Assembly: GCA_031213475.1 (NCBI GenBank)
Contig: JARUPZ010000009.1
Coordinates: forward strand, 10,139,601 to 10,203,600
Source of the DNA: Nereocystis luetkeana
Taxonomy: Eukaryota > Sar > Phaeophyceae > Laminariales > Laminariaceae
Length of the DNA: 64,000 nucleotides
Direction: 5' to 3'
In this document: one piece after another, positions 43,601-54,158 of the stretch
How the letters are laid out: every line of letters starts with the position of its first letter
Numbering within the stretch: the stretch's first letter is position 1
Notes under the pieces: model-generated
What the model saw: the letters and a program-made list of their open reading frames with translations, nothing else
Told to the model about the DNA's origin: nothing
The model's database searches: none
Made by a program: the position numbers and the translations under genes

Positions 43601-44039
43601 GATGGTCTCCGGAGGCAAATCCCTTCCCCCCCCCCCGATATATACGTGGATACACACGCGAAAAACCATACCGCAATGTGCGTTTGGACGACCCGAAAAC
43701 GTTAGAACGACAAAAAAAAAAGCGGGGAAACGACCGAAAAAAATACGGCATGACCAAATTTTTTCGCCTCAACCGAAAATGGCAACTCATGTTTATTTAT
43801 TTTTTTTCGTCGTCGGAGAACGCTCTTGCGGGCCCTGAAACTCGTGATGCGCCGCCGCCTGTTGCGCGAAAACCGCTATTCCGACCCCAAAATGTTGCAA
43901 AAACAGCGCAGCAGCTAGAAGAATCCCTCTCTGGTAGAGCTGAAGAGTATATAGAAGGGACGGTCCATTGAAAACAAAAAATAAGGGATGGGATGAGATG
44001 GGATTGCTCAGGTCCTGGTGGCATCAGGTCCGGGTCAAT
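43601..44039. other. Unassigned
   Basis: Mixed sequence with short A- and T-runs. No repeat match in the window and no exon. Confidence 0.4.
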
Positions 44040-44329
44040 CCCTTTAGAACCTCTGTCCCGTTTTGGGGACAACCACTCACATTCCGCGTCATTTGCCCCC
44101 CTAGCGGGACTGCGATTCTAACAGAGTTAACCCCTTTAGAACCGCTGTCCCGTTTTGGGGACAAACCACTCATATTCCGCGTCATTTGTCCCCATAGCGG
44201 GACTGCGATTCCCACAGAGTTAAAAAACCCTTTTGAGCCCTTCTCGATTGCAGTCCCGGTTTTTGGGGGACGAATTACTTGTATTTTAGAGTGGTTTGCC
44301 CCCGAAACAGGACTGCGGTTCTAAAAGGG
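44040..44329. mobile_element. Three MITE-A copies in a row
   Basis: 44040-44126, 44131-44219 and 44227-44329. The first two share the variant loop CATTCCGCGTCATTTG, so one probably arose from the other locally. TTAA separates them. Confidence 0.85.
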
Positions 44330-44432
44330 TTGAAAACGTTACACGAGGATGATGGAGACCGGGAGTAGGGTGATCTAAACTATAAATACCAGGTGCTGCT
44401 GTAGGGACGACCTCGTAAGGGCCAATCTTTAA

Positions 44433-44521
44433 CCCTTTTAGAACCGCAGCCCCGGTCTGGGGACAAACCAGTCAAATTTCAAGTAGTTTGTCCCCAAAAC
44501 GGGACTGCGGTTCTGAAGGGG
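44433..44521. mobile_element. MITE-A, type copy with TTAA on both sides
   Basis: An 89-bp element CCCTTTTAGAACCGCAGCCC ... GGTTCTGAAGGGG between TTAA (44429-44432) and TTAA (44522-44525). Arms about 35 bp, loop about 18. The TTAA duplication together with ends beginning CCC is the piggyBac pattern. No transposase is in the window, so it must be mobilised in trans if at all. Confidence 0.9.
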
Positions 44522-44599
44522 TTAACGAACAACATTGTTCCATGATGATAGAATCGGAAAAATAAAAATAAAAAATGATTTGATTCGAATAGAATTTCG

Positions 44600-45360
44600 T
44601 GGAAAATATGCCTTTGGGTCCCCTACCGAGGAATACCCGTATACCTGGTATTTGTTTCAGGTCGAATAACGCACAAGGGACAACGAACACCAGAGGGCAA
44701 CCAACGAGGCGAGCGACGGCCCGCGTCCTCCCCGGGGCGCCGCGGGCAGCTTCCGGTTGTTTCTGCCGGCACCGCCGAAGAGGCTATCGCTCTTGGGGAT
44801 GTCTTGGGTGGCTGGCGCAGCCCCGAAGCCCCCCGCAGGCAGCAGCGACGGGGATACAGCGATCAATTTTCTGAGCGAAGTCGTGACCTGGTCGGTGCTC
44901 GTGTGGTTCACGAGGCAAAGAGGGATACAAACTGGGTTTGCGACGGCCTTGTAATGTTTTACGAGCCGCCGATGGTCTACTCTGTGCTAGGGGCGGTCGG
45001 ACCTCGCGCTGCGGCTGCTCCGGTGGCAGTGTCTCTCGGGAATGGTGGATCTCACCTGTCTGTGAAGCAGTCGACGACACGGCTCAAGTTGGCGTGGCTT
45101 GCTTCGGTTTCAGGAACATGCCACGTCGAGTTGGACAAACTCCCCGATTTGACTCCCCGATTTGAACAACACGAAGAGCAAAAGAAGTCCCAAAAGGCTT
45201 CTTGTCGAATTTGTTTTTTTTTTCGTTTCCATTCGAATCAAACACCAAAACGCCTGATGGATGATTTCACTTTTCGAACAATCAGACGCAAATCAAATAA
45301 AACGAAAAAAAAATCGACCGAGTATCATGAAAAAAATAATATGTTCTAGTCAAGATGGAC
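44600..45360. other. GC-rich island, possible coding
   Basis: Between 44690 and 45130 composition becomes GC-rich and exon-like. A plus frame (44804-45349) reads VVHEAKRDTNWVCDGLVMFY, and a minus frame reads TTSLRKLIAVSPSLLPAGGF. Neither has clear splice edges or a known domain, so I cannot choose a strand. Confidence 0.25.
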
Positions 45361-45840
45361 CATGCCTTCTTTCATCCGAACCGATATGGAACAATCCAAG
45401 AAAATTCTTATCTCAGGTCCTGGTGGGTTTTCATCGTCGAGTTTGGACTTGAATCTCTCTGTCGTAAAAAAAATACATATTATACCTCGTACGTGGTAGT
45501 ACGATACAAATATATTTACTCGTACGTAGCGGTCCTCAAGTACTACCGTTGAGTACTGCCGGTTGCTCGAGTACAGAGCGCCGCGCCGCGCCGGGTACTT
45601 GGGGCTGGCAAAGTTTTTCACCTCGATACAAACGTCTGCGTATTAATTCCCCAGCTCCGCAGCAGGGAGTGCCGATTGTTGCAATCGTGCCGGTTTTCGA
45701 GGCTAGCACGTGACGGCACTACAGAGCAACGAAACACTACTGCTGCTGTTCTTGTATCCCTTGGTGCCAGACACATAAAGCTGTGTGCATATATGTGTAC
45801 AAACGTCACGACCACCACGCACGTGCGATTCGCGCGTGAA

Positions 45841-45930
45841 CCGTTTTAGAACCGCAGTCCCGTTTTGGGGACAAACCCCTATATTATTCTAGTTATTTGT
45901 CCCCCAAACGGGACTGCGGCTCGAAAGGGG
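45841..45930. mobile_element. MITE-A copy
   Basis: Good arms and a variant loop (CCCTATATTATTCTAGTTA); TTAA on the right. Confidence 0.85.
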
Positions 45931-46072
45931 TTAAGGTCTGGTGCTTCGTTGTTGCGTGCGTTCTTCGCAAATTTTGAGCGAACCTGGAAGAAATAAAATC
46001 GACGTACCTACGACTACTACTCCTGTAGTTTTTTTTTTTCACCACGGGATGCGATTCCTACAATCCCACTTT

Positions 46073-46163
46073 CCCCCGTCAGGACAGCAGCCCCCCATTT
46101 TAGGGACAAAATACTGAGAATTTGACAGGTTTGTCCCCGGAACGGGACTGCAGTTCTCCAAGG
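46073..46163. mobile_element. MITE-A copy (diverged)
   Basis: Arm AGGACAGCAGCCCCCCATTT and complement with several changes. Confidence 0.75.
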
Positions 46164-46523
46164 TTTATACTACTTCGAAAGAAGAAACGACTGAATGAGC
46201 TGTTGACACCGGAGGGCTCCCCGTCACTCGTCTTCGCGAGCTTTGGTGTAATGCTACCTCCCTTGACGACTGAATCAATCATAACTATCTGGTATTCAAG
46301 TACTGTGTTGGTGTTGTGAACTGTCGTCTACAAGCGTGAGTACCCAGCAGCGCACCGGCGGGACCATGCTGCCTGCGCCCGCGCCCGAGCCGTGTGCGAC
46401 TCTTCATCTTTCAACTCGGGAGACCATCACCTTCACCATCCGATCGCGAAGAGGATGTCCGCTGTGATCTTCACATTTCTTCGTCTCGATTTTCTCCTCT
46501 GAAGTGCCAAGAGGTTTAGTTAG

Positions 46524-46613
46524 TCCTTTTAGGACTGCAGTCCCGTTTTGGGGACAAACTACTTAGAATTAGGGTGTTCTCTCTCCACAATCAGGACTGC
46601 GGTGCTAAAACGG
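46524..46613. mobile_element. MITE-A copy
   Basis: Arms CCTTTTAGGACTGCAGTCCC to complement. TTAA on the right. Confidence 0.85.
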
Positions 46614-46687
46614 TTAATTACACCCTCCTATTAATATTGATAGGGCAAAACTGCAGTCGCGTGTTGGGTGACGGCCTATTTATTATA

Positions 46688-46792
46688 TTTCGGGGGACCC
46701 TATTAAATAGCACCTATGGTAGAGACAAAAACCTACATATATCGCTATTTTTACTAACAATATTTGGTCCTATTTACTATGGTCCCCCGTAA
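46688..46792. mobile_element. MITE-B copy 7
   Basis: Left end TTTCGGGGGACCCTATTAAA, right end TATGGTCCCCCGTAA. It interrupts MITE-A and is cut at its terminal TAA by the next element. Confidence 0.8.
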
Positions 46793-47567
46793 GGCTGTTT
46801 CCTATGCGGTTCGATTTCGAGCTTCAGATTTTTATTTATCGATCTCAAAAAACGAATGACCCTGCTTATGCAGTCCAAATATGCAAAATCCGACCGGAAT
46901 TTTTTCGTTTTGAGAATCCGATGACCTAAGTCGTCGGATTTTGGGCCAAAATCCGACGACCTGGGTCATCAGATAAATCGAAAAATGGCATGTTCTCTAA
47001 GTTCAAGATGTTATCCACGACAGCAAACAGCAGCAGCGATCGATGAATTGGATAGCGACACAGCTGTGTAGCGACGTTCCTTCGCGCCCGACGCTCGGGC
47101 GGCGGGCGGCCCGTCCCTCCGTGGCCAGACTACAGCCGCCTGGCGCGGGCTCGGACCTAGAGACCAAGAGAAGCGCACTCCGCGCGCACCTCTCCGTGGG
47201 TACGTACGAGTACTCGTAGACTTACACTGCTGTACAGCAGCAGCAGTCAGACACAAAAGGGGACACAAAATACCAAGACAGGTTGGCTCTAGGGCACTCG
47301 CCACGTCTCTTTGCCGCCAGAGCAGAGGCAGTCAGCCTTGGCTCGCACGCTTGGGTCCCACGCGCACGGCAGCGCACCCAGCGCTCCTCCTCGCGGCGCC
47401 AAACCACAAAAACACCTGTTGGTCTCGGCGTTTGCTCGAATCTCTACACAAACAATAAATCTGAATTTTCCGCATAGGAAGGCTGTTTCGATTTGCCAAG
47501 TTCACTTCTGGAAATGCGATCGGGTCAAAATCTGAAGCTCAAAAATCGAACCGCATAGGAAACGGCC
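46793..47567. mobile_element. Harbinger-like non-autonomous element (775 bp)
   Basis: Inverted ends of about 41 bp, GGCTGTTTCCTATGCGGTTC ... with 38 matches by eye, flanked by TAA on both sides (46790-46792 and 47568-47570). A 3-bp TAA target and GG-starting ends fit PIF/Harbinger. The interior has a strong hairpin at 46920-46970 and a GC-rich part (47080-47400) unlike the AT-rich ends, possibly captured host DNA. No transposase frame. Confidence 0.8.
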
Positions 47568-48104
47568 TAATAGTTGAAAATTCAGCGGTTTGTCCACGAA
47601 ACGGAACTCCAGCAAAGAAGATCCTTCGATCGCGCGTGCTTACGGGGAGGTAGGGTGTACAGGATATAGGTTTTTTTAGAGTGTTCAACAAAACATAACC
47701 GTTTTGATACGAAACAACACAACAACCAAGTACTTCATACTCGTACCTGATATTTCATATACTCCTCCGTCGGCTCCTGCGGAGGGCTAAACATATTTCT
47801 GAACCTTGTGGGAGCAGGGTGCCGAACGGGATCACATCGGGGTGGGATCAGGTCTGGGTGGTAACATGTACGACGACCGGTGTTTTTTCCAATCGCCGTG
47901 GTGGGGAGCGTTGTTACAGACAGATGCAAGCAGCTGAGATGAAGGGAAAAAAAAAAGCTGGAGCGAAAAAACAACAAAAACGTGAACGTGAACAAACGAC
48001 AGGCACGACTGTCGCCTGTAGCGTGATTTCACTCGGTGAAATTATTATTTGGTATCGGCGGAGATAAAAAAGCGAAACAAGGCAAAAACAAGACGGCTTC
48101 GACT

Positions 48105-49170
48105 CTCCTCGCCTGTGTGTGTTCTCATCACATTACGTTCCGTCTATACCGGTCGACATCCAAAACAACCAGTGTCCGTGTCGATTCTTCAATCCTAGAA
48201 GAGATACAAGTTATGTCGTCAGAAAAACTACGCCACAGAGACACTGCATTGATATGCAGTAATCAGAGTGGGGAATGCAATGCCCTCTTTCGATTTGTCT
48301 TCTTTGTTTTTGTTTTCTCTTCGATTGTTTCCTTTCGTTTTCTCTAGTTCATAGAATGTGTATGTCGTGCCTATCGTATCTATAATAGCTGCACATTGTC
48401 GGATGGCAAGAGAAATAATAATAATAATAGTATGATGACATGGCCTTGCCTTGCCCACTGCTGCTGTGCTTACTGCATACTACGTGGCAACGAAGTATCT
48501 CTGTGGCGTAGCTTTGTGACCACAGAACTTGTACATATCTCTTCTATTAATAGGATTGAAGAATCGGCACGGACACTGCCTGTGCTGGATGTCGACGGGT
48601 AGAAAGAACGGTTTAAACCCTACAGAACCGCAGTCCCGTTTTGGGGACAAGTTACTTCAAGTTTGAGTGGTTTGTCCCCAAACCGGGACTGCGGTTCTAA
48701 AAGGGTTAATGTGAAGAACATACACACACCTGATATCGTACTTGGATACGACAGGCACGACATACACATTCTATCGAACTCGTGGGCTTGATCCACTATT
48801 AATAGTAACATACGAGGTATTCAATAGCCGCGAGCGGCGTAGCTTTGTGACCACAGAACTTGTATCTCTTCTACGATTTAAGAATCGGCACGGACACTGG
48901 TTGTACTGGATGTCGACGGGTGTGTGTGTGTGTGTGTGTTCTTCACATTAAACCGTTCTTTCTACCCGTCGACATCCAGCACAACCAGTGTCCGTGCCGA
49001 TTCTTCCATCCTAGAAGAGATACAAGTTCTGTGGTCACAAAGCTACGCCACAGAGATACTACGTTGCCACGTGTGCAGTGTGAACTGCAGTGGGCAATGC
49101 AAAGCCATGTCATCATACTAGATACGACAGGCACGACATACGCAATCTATGAAATAGTGAAACGAAAAGA
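48105..49170. mobile_element. Cluster of SINE-3 copies in both orientations
   Basis: Family order in sense: CGTGCCTGTCGTATC head, GTGGCAACGTAGTATCTCTG, GCTTTGTGACCACAGAAC, GAATCGGCACGGACACTGG, GGATGTCGACGGGTAGAAAG, GGTTTAATGTGAAG, then an (AC)n tail. Sense copies: 48352-48732 and about 48832-48945. Reverse copies: 48111-48260 and 48922-49165. The last two share one (GT)n/(AC)n run, forming an inverted pair with arms near 100 bp. Pol III boxes are weak here. Confidence 0.75.
48618..48705. mobile_element. MITE-A inserted in the SINE-3 TTTAATG word
   Basis: Flanked by TTAA at 48613-48616 and 48706-48709. The uninterrupted family text is GGTTTAATGTGAAG, so the target TTAA and its duplication are directly visible. 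Confidence 0.9.
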
Positions 49171-49439
49171 AACAATCAAAGAGAAAACAAAACAAGGTAG
49201 ACAAGTCGAAAAAGAAGAAGAAGAAAAATGAAAGCAAAATCTAAGAGAAACAATCTGTCGTGCCCCCCCCCCCGCAGGCGAGGTGGCCTACACTTGAAAA
49301 AGAACGAGCTGGAAAAAAGAAGAAATAACAAAAGACACCACTGCTTGTGAACAGAGTAAGACAAAGAACCAAGGAGAAAGTAACAAGGAAAAATAACAAA
49401 GGGGAAATAACAGGCAGACCAAAGCCCAAAGCACCTTCT

Positions 49440-49570
49440 AGGTGGCGGCAGCAGCTTGTGGTACGAGTAGTATAGCCAGGTTCTCCCTGCTAATCCGCCT
49501 GGTACCTTGCTACCCAGACTGCCGTCTCCGCCCTGCGTTCGTCAACTATGCCCAGCCCCTTGGCGTCAGA
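49440..49570 (-). mobile_element. 5'-truncated LINE remnant
   Basis: The minus strand reads VDERRAETAVWVARYQAD then stop, matching the LINE C-terminus VDESRKEMADRVARHQVD then stop at 49821. The 3' flanking text is also shared. Similarity fades above about 49570, as expected for a 5'-truncated older copy of the same LINE group sitting just downstream of the intact one. Confidence 0.75.
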
Positions 49571-49789
49571 CAATACGAGCCGAGCAGAGCAGGTTCGTCT
49601 TCCAACCACGCCACACGGCTCCTTGAGTACGGCTTATCAATCAGAAAAGGAAGAGGAAGAGAAAAAATGAAATGAAAATCACGGAGAGTCAGCGCAAGAG
49701 AGAAAACAAAAAAAAAAAAAAAAAAAAAAAAAACAAAACTAAAAGAGAAGACAAGGGAAGACCACGTTCGAGCCAGCTGCACCAGTTGG
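49571..49789. other. Spacer with A-run
   Basis: A 27-base A-run at 49708-49735. In the sense of the neighbouring LINE it would be a T-run, so it is not a normal LINE tail. It could be the tail of a plus-strand insertion. Confidence 0.5.
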
Positions 49790-52700
49790 TAGCACTAGTA
49801 GTATGGTCATATTCTACTTCCTAGTCGACTTGGTGCCTTGCTACCCTGTCTGCCATCTCCTTCCTACTTTCGTCTACCGCCGTTTCCCTTCTACCCCTCC
49901 TGTTCCCCCCCCTCTCCGCATTCACTCGGTCGGGCTTTATGCCACTTCTCCTGTTGCCCCCTCCCCCCCCGTTCCTTTGGGCACCATCCACGGCGGATGC
50001 GCGGCGCTGTCTACTCATCTCAGCCTCAGCCTCGTGCCACCTCACCATGAACCGTTCGGCTGCTTCAAGGATCCCCCGGTACCACTTCCCCGCCTTTTTG
50101 GCTGCTGTGGACCACAACGCGGTCTCAACTCCAAACACCAAGGGGGCAACTTCCGTTGACCCTTCGGTGGCTCGGAACTCCCTAAGGTCTTCGACTATGC
50201 ATCTATGCCAAGTCTTACACTGTCCGCCTGGTCTCGGGTTCTCCCCACCAGCTATCGTCCCGAGCATTACCCGATTGGGTAATCGCTCCTTGCTTTGCCG
50301 TGCCACGCCCCCCGCAAAGAAGAGCCGCCGTTTGCGAATGGTCGTTTCGATGCTCTCGCAACGTGTCATCTTGAGGGCCTTCGCGTACGAGAGGGTGGCA
50401 TGGTCAGTACGAAGTCGGCGCTGGAAGCCAATGACTCGCAACAGGACTTGGTGGTGAGCCGTTCGAAGCTTGGCAAAGTGTTCCGCTCTGAGGGTCCACG
50501 TCACACACCCGTACAGCAGGGTCTCAATCACCTCGGCCTTCAGCATTCGGACTTTAAGGCTAAGGGGGGCGGTCGTCCTATCATACAACTCCGGGCCGAA
50601 CCGTTTGAAGCATGCTCGCATGAGGCGGATCCGTCGGTCGATTTCGAGCGAGAGGTCAGCGTTTTCGTGGATAACGCCGCCTAGGTATAAGAACTGGGTC
50701 GTCTGCTTATACCTCTGACCTGCCGCTTCGATGACGAGCGGTGGTGCGAGGGTTGTCCGGTCTGGTGTTTGTAGGACCATTGTCTCAGTCTTCTTTTCCG
50801 ACACCGTGAGGCCTGCTGCTTCGAAGACAGTCACGATGACTGTCATCATTTTTGCGAGCCCTTCAGCCGACTTAGAGACAATTCCTGCATCGTCGGCGTA
50901 CAACATGCCCCATACAGACCTTCGCACGCACGCCAATGGCTCCTCCTTCCCTGTTCGAACTACTCCAGCTTCCAAGAGTTGGACCAAATCCCTTACAATG
51001 GCTTCGTCTTGGCTGAAGCGTACTAGTACGACGTGTAACGCAGCAGCGAAGAACACGTTGAACAGTAACGGTGACAGTACACAGCCTTGCCGCAGCCCCT
51101 GCGTGACATCAAACCATTCCGAGAGCTCGCCGTCATCAGTACGCACGCGAGCCCGCATGCCATCGTGGAAATTACGGATAATTCTCAGCATCTTGGTTGG
51201 TACGCCAAAGCGTGTGAGTACCTTCCATAACAGCTCTCGGTCGACAGAGTCGTACGCTTTCTGCAGATCGATGAAGCACACGTATAAGGGGATTTTCCTC
51301 TGTCGTCCGAGCTCTTGCAGCCGGCGCACGACGAACAACATATCAATCGTTGATCGTGCGGGGCGGAAGCCGCACTGTTCCTCGGGGAGTAGTTCCTCGG
51401 TCTCGCAGTAGTTGCTGAGGCGGGACGCGACGATTTTCAACAACACTTTGCCTGCGTGGGCAACAAGCGAGATCCCTCTATAGTTGTTGCAGTCAGTTCG
51501 ATCCTTCTTTTTGTGAAGGACCTTGATGATCGCATCTTTCCATTGCTGAGGGACTTCTCCTGTTAACCAAACATTGACAAGGATGTTGTGAAAGCGCTGG
51601 GCGAATGCCGGGTGGTCGATTTTTAGGAGTTCGACCGGGAGACCATCTGGCCCGACAGCTTTCCAATTCGACATCCCCTTCAGTGCTTCGGTCATCTCGT
51701 CTATGGATGGTTCATCTTCAAGCGACAGTTTAGGCGGTCGCGGTGGCAAGAGGTCGATGATCGTGGGATCGAGTTTCAGCGACTTCGTGTTCAAGAGTTT
51801 GTGATAAAACCCCGCCCATCGTTCACGAATTCGCACCTTATCCCGTAGGATCGTGCCATCCTCGTCCCTAATGAACTGTTCGCTCCTCGCTTTAGTCCCT
51901 TCCAATCCTACCGTACTCTTAAGGTGCTTGTAAAAGCCTCTTTGGTCGTTGTTCGCTAGGAGTCGTTCGGTTTCGGCAAGGTACGCTTCGAAGTACGCAT
52001 GCAGTCCTGCGGCAATCACCTTCTGCAGGTTCGCACACGCAGATCTCAGGGTCTTCCACGCGGTTCTGTCCCGGGGGTGGGCACGCAAGAATTGTCGTGC
52101 ATCCTCCCTCGCTGTCCATGCTGGCATGAATGCGGCCAAGGTTTCGGCAGACTCACACCATCCATGTCTGCGGTGGCGACGTGCAGGGGGTGGTACCTCT
52201 TTTTCGACCGCATCAATAACAGCCGCAGTGAAAATCTCAACCATACCAGACGTATTACGGGGCTGGATAGGCTGGTTGAGAGTGGAGATGATCCTGGAGA
52301 CTACTCGTTCACGACAATTTCCATCGGACATAAAAAGCTGCCTGTCGAACTCTCGGCGTTTCGTCGGTCTACGTATTTGTCTGTTGGGCGCAAAACGACC
52401 ACCGAGTCGGACTTTAATATACAAGATGTTGTGGTCTGAGTCAGCCTTAGCTGGGGCAGGAGGCTGTGGGACGACTTTCGCATCTTGTACTCTAGGTCGA
52501 TGGACTTGACGGGTTAGGATGTAGTCAATCCGCTTACGGTCATTCGGGCCGGTGCCGTTGTAAGTATGCGATATCCCACCCTTGCGCGTGCTGAAAAACG
52601 TGTTGGTGAGAGCCAACTTGCAATTGGTGGCGAACGACAGGAGCCGTCTGCCATTATCGTTACGAACATCACGTCCATACGCTCCCAGCACTCTGCTTTC

Positions 52701-53650
52701 ATCATCACCGCACCCTTCCTTCCTCTGTCCAGTTCGCGCGTTGGCATCCATCAGTACAAACAGACACTCTTTCGTCGGGATTTTTTTCACCAAGTACTCC
52801 AGCTTCTGCCAGAAGATACCTTTCAGTTCGGCGTCCTTGGTACAATCAGTTGGAGCATACGCAACGACGAAATTGACTGCCTCGCATTTGCCAGCCAGCT
52901 CAAAGCGCATAGACATTAGCCGCTCGTCAACGAACTGATGAGTATACACAGACTTACTGCACAACGATTCCTTGACAGCTAGGCCTACTCCGTACAGCCC
53001 TTGCCTGGTGGCTGTTGTTTCCTGTCCTGAACAGAAAACACGATACCCTGCCGCACGGAACGTCGTGCTGCCGGACCTCCGAGTTTCTTGCAGGCCAATG
53101 AAGTCACAGCCGAGTTGCCGTCCCTTCGCCAGTACCCGCTCGTCATGTCCGTACCCGTTCTTCCCCTTTACAGCCAGGGTGCGCACATTGTAGGTCGCTA
53201 CCGTCACAAGTGCCTCCTTCTGTCTCTTACGAGCCTCGCGTGCTGCTTTCTTTGCCAGCCGACGTGAGGCTCGTCCCCGCCTTCTTTTTTTCTTTTTTTG
53301 TTTCTTTTTTTTCGCTATGGCGAAAGTGGCTCTCCGTTTCGTAGCCCGGTACGCGCCTTGGTTCCCGTTGGCTGGGTGCAGCCGTCCCAACCCACGCCGA
53401 CAATCCCATCCTTCCTGTCGTGCATGCATACCCACGCTGTGGCCAGCCTCTCCACTCCACCGGCTGCCCACGTAGCGCTCTCTGCTGTGGTGATGTACCC
53501 GTCCCGCCTGAGGGATGAACTCCTCGGCGTCGGGGTTAAGAAGAAAAAACATCACCACCACCCCACGCGGTCCTTAAAGCGAGCAGGCCACCAGCCGGAC
53601 CGCGCAAGGTTCCCTACCTACGTAGTCCGAAGCTCGATGTTCGTGTGACT
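49790..53650 (-). mobile_element. LINE retrotransposon with an intact frame
   Basis: Non-LTR retrotransposon on the minus strand with one long frame and short flanking non-coding parts. The exact ends and target duplication could not be fixed. The single-ORF layout with N-terminal endonuclease and central reverse transcriptase recalls RTE-like clades, but clade assignment needs a tree. Confidence 0.85.
49821..53561 (-). CDS. LINE endonuclease/reverse transcriptase, 1246 aa
   Basis: A basic N-terminal region (KKKKQKKKKRRRGRASRR, residues about 84-101) precedes an APE-type endonuclease at about 119-380, with ATYNVRTL, GLQETRR, VAYAPTD, LMDANAR and SDHNILYI, the usual metal- and DNA-binding sites. 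The reverse transcriptase is at about 640-930: HKKKDRTDCNNYRGISL, EEQCGFRPARSTIDMLF, FIDLQKAYDSVDR, GLRQGCVLSPLLFN and the catalytic YADD in GMLYADDAGIVS. A C-terminal part has RKRRLFFAGGVAR and CKTWHRCIVEDL, as in many LINEs. It nicks target DNA and copies its RNA there. No stop or frameshift is present. The first ATG is used; the real start may be a later one. Confidence 0.9.
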   Translation of the reverse strand: MVVMFFLLNPDAEEFIPQAGRVHHHSRERYVGSRWSGEAGHSVGMHARQEGWDCRRGLGRLHPANGNQGAYRATKRRATFAIAKKKKQKKKKRRRGRASRRLAKKAAREARKRQKEALVTVATYNVRTLAVKGKNGYGHDERVLAKGRQLGCDFIGLQETRRSGSTTFRAAGYRVFCSGQETTATRQGLYGVGLAVKESLCSKSVYTHQFVDERLMSMRFELAGKCEAVNFVVAYAPTDCTKDAELKGIFWQKLEYLVKKIPTKECLFVLMDANARTGQRKEGCGDDESRVLGAYGRDVRNDNGRRLLSFATNCKLALTNTFFSTRKGGISHTYNGTGPNDRKRIDYILTRQVHRPRVQDAKVVPQPPAPAKADSDHNILYIKVRLGGRFAPNRQIRRPTKRREFDRQLFMSDGNCRERVVSRIISTLNQPIQPRNTSGMVEIFTAAVIDAVEKEVPPPARRHRRHGWCESAETLAAFMPAWTAREDARQFLRAHPRDRTAWKTLRSACANLQKVIAAGLHAYFEAYLAETERLLANNDQRGFYKHLKSTVGLEGTKARSEQFIRDEDGTILRDKVRIRERWAGFYHKLLNTKSLKLDPTIIDLLPPRPPKLSLEDEPSIDEMTEALKGMSNWKAVGPDGLPVELLKIDHPAFAQRFHNILVNVWLTGEVPQQWKDAIIKVLHKKKDRTDCNNYRGISLVAHAGKVLLKIVASRLSNYCETEELLPEEQCGFRPARSTIDMLFVVRRLQELGRQRKIPLYVCFIDLQKAYDSVDRELLWKVLTRFGVPTKMLRIIRNFHDGMRARVRTDDGELSEWFDVTQGLRQGCVLSPLLFNVFFAAALHVVLVRFSQDEAIVRDLVQLLEAGVVRTGKEEPLACVRRSVWGMLYADDAGIVSKSAEGLAKMMTVIVTVFEAAGLTVSEKKTETMVLQTPDRTTLAPPLVIEAAGQRYKQTTQFLYLGGVIHENADLSLEIDRRIRLMRACFKRFGPELYDRTTAPLSLKVRMLKAEVIETLLYGCVTWTLRAEHFAKLRTAHHQVLLRVIGFQRRLRTDHATLSYAKALKMTRCESIETTIRKRRLFFAGGVARQSKERLPNRVMLGTIAGGENPRPGGQCKTWHRCIVEDLREFRATEGSTEVAPLVFGVETALWSTAAKKAGKWYRGILEAAERFMVRWHEAEAEMSRQRRASAVDGAQRNGGGGGNRRSGIKPDRVNAERGGNRRGRRETAVDESRKEMADRVARHQVD

Positions 53651-53739
53651 GTCGCTAGACCGCTGCAGGTCCTGGCAGACTTCCTCGGCCCACCCCAAGG
53701 ACGGGGCAGGCCGAAGCAGGCAGGTACTTGTTATTAACG

Positions 53740-54132
53740 TGGTGTAGAAAGAACGGTTTAATGTAATGCCGGCGTCCCCGGTGGCTTGGTAGGTGGTCCG
53801 CGTGCCTATCAAGATCAATTTCGTGGGTTCAAGTCTCACCGAGTGCATGCTCGTGGCTTTTTCTTGCAAAAAAGAAATTGATTAGCGGAAAGCGCGAGAG
53901 CGTGAGTTATAGCTACATTCGATGAAAATCGACGAGCAGTGGGAATGCTGAACCCTATGCGCGACAAAAACTAAAGGCACGTACCGGGGGGGAGAAGGGA
54001 AGACACCTATGACCACGGCTTGTCCAGAAGCTCGTTGAGGGTAAAACCTCCGACGAGTAAGGCTGGAAAGCAAAAGTGATGTTGAAAAAACAAAAAACAA
54101 AAAAAAAATGTGAAGAACACACACACGTCTGT
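53740..54132 (+). mobile_element. SINE-3 tail split by SINE-2
   Basis: GTAGAAAGAACGGTTTAATG ends at 53762, and GTGAAGAACACACACACG resumes at 54110. Together they are the normal SINE-3 3' end. The word AATGT stands on both sides of the inserted SINE-2. Confidence 0.8.
53763..54108 (+). mobile_element. SINE-2, full-length copy
   Basis: The tRNA-like head has box A (TGGCTTGGTAGGTGG) and box B (GGTTCAAGTCTC), then the body AGCGGAAAGCGCGAGAGCG, then GATGAAAATCGACGAGCAG, and an A-rich tail at 54083-54107. AATGT flanks give a short target duplication. Matches 55083-55415 in inverse orientation. Confidence 0.85.
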
Positions 54133-54158
54133 CTATAGATCTCCCACGCCCGCCCCCA

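Larger units (their letters stand above)
46635..47615. mobile_element. MITE-A split by MITE-B, itself split by a Harbinger-like element
   Basis: The left MITE-A arm (AAAACTGCAGTCGCGTGTTG) ends near 46680 and the other arm resumes at about 47573 (GCGGTTTGTCCACGAAACGG). Between them is MITE-B copy 7 (46688-46792), whose last TAA is followed by the 775-bp element. After 47567 the text TAATAG resumes, exactly the missing end of MITE-B. Confidence 0.8.
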
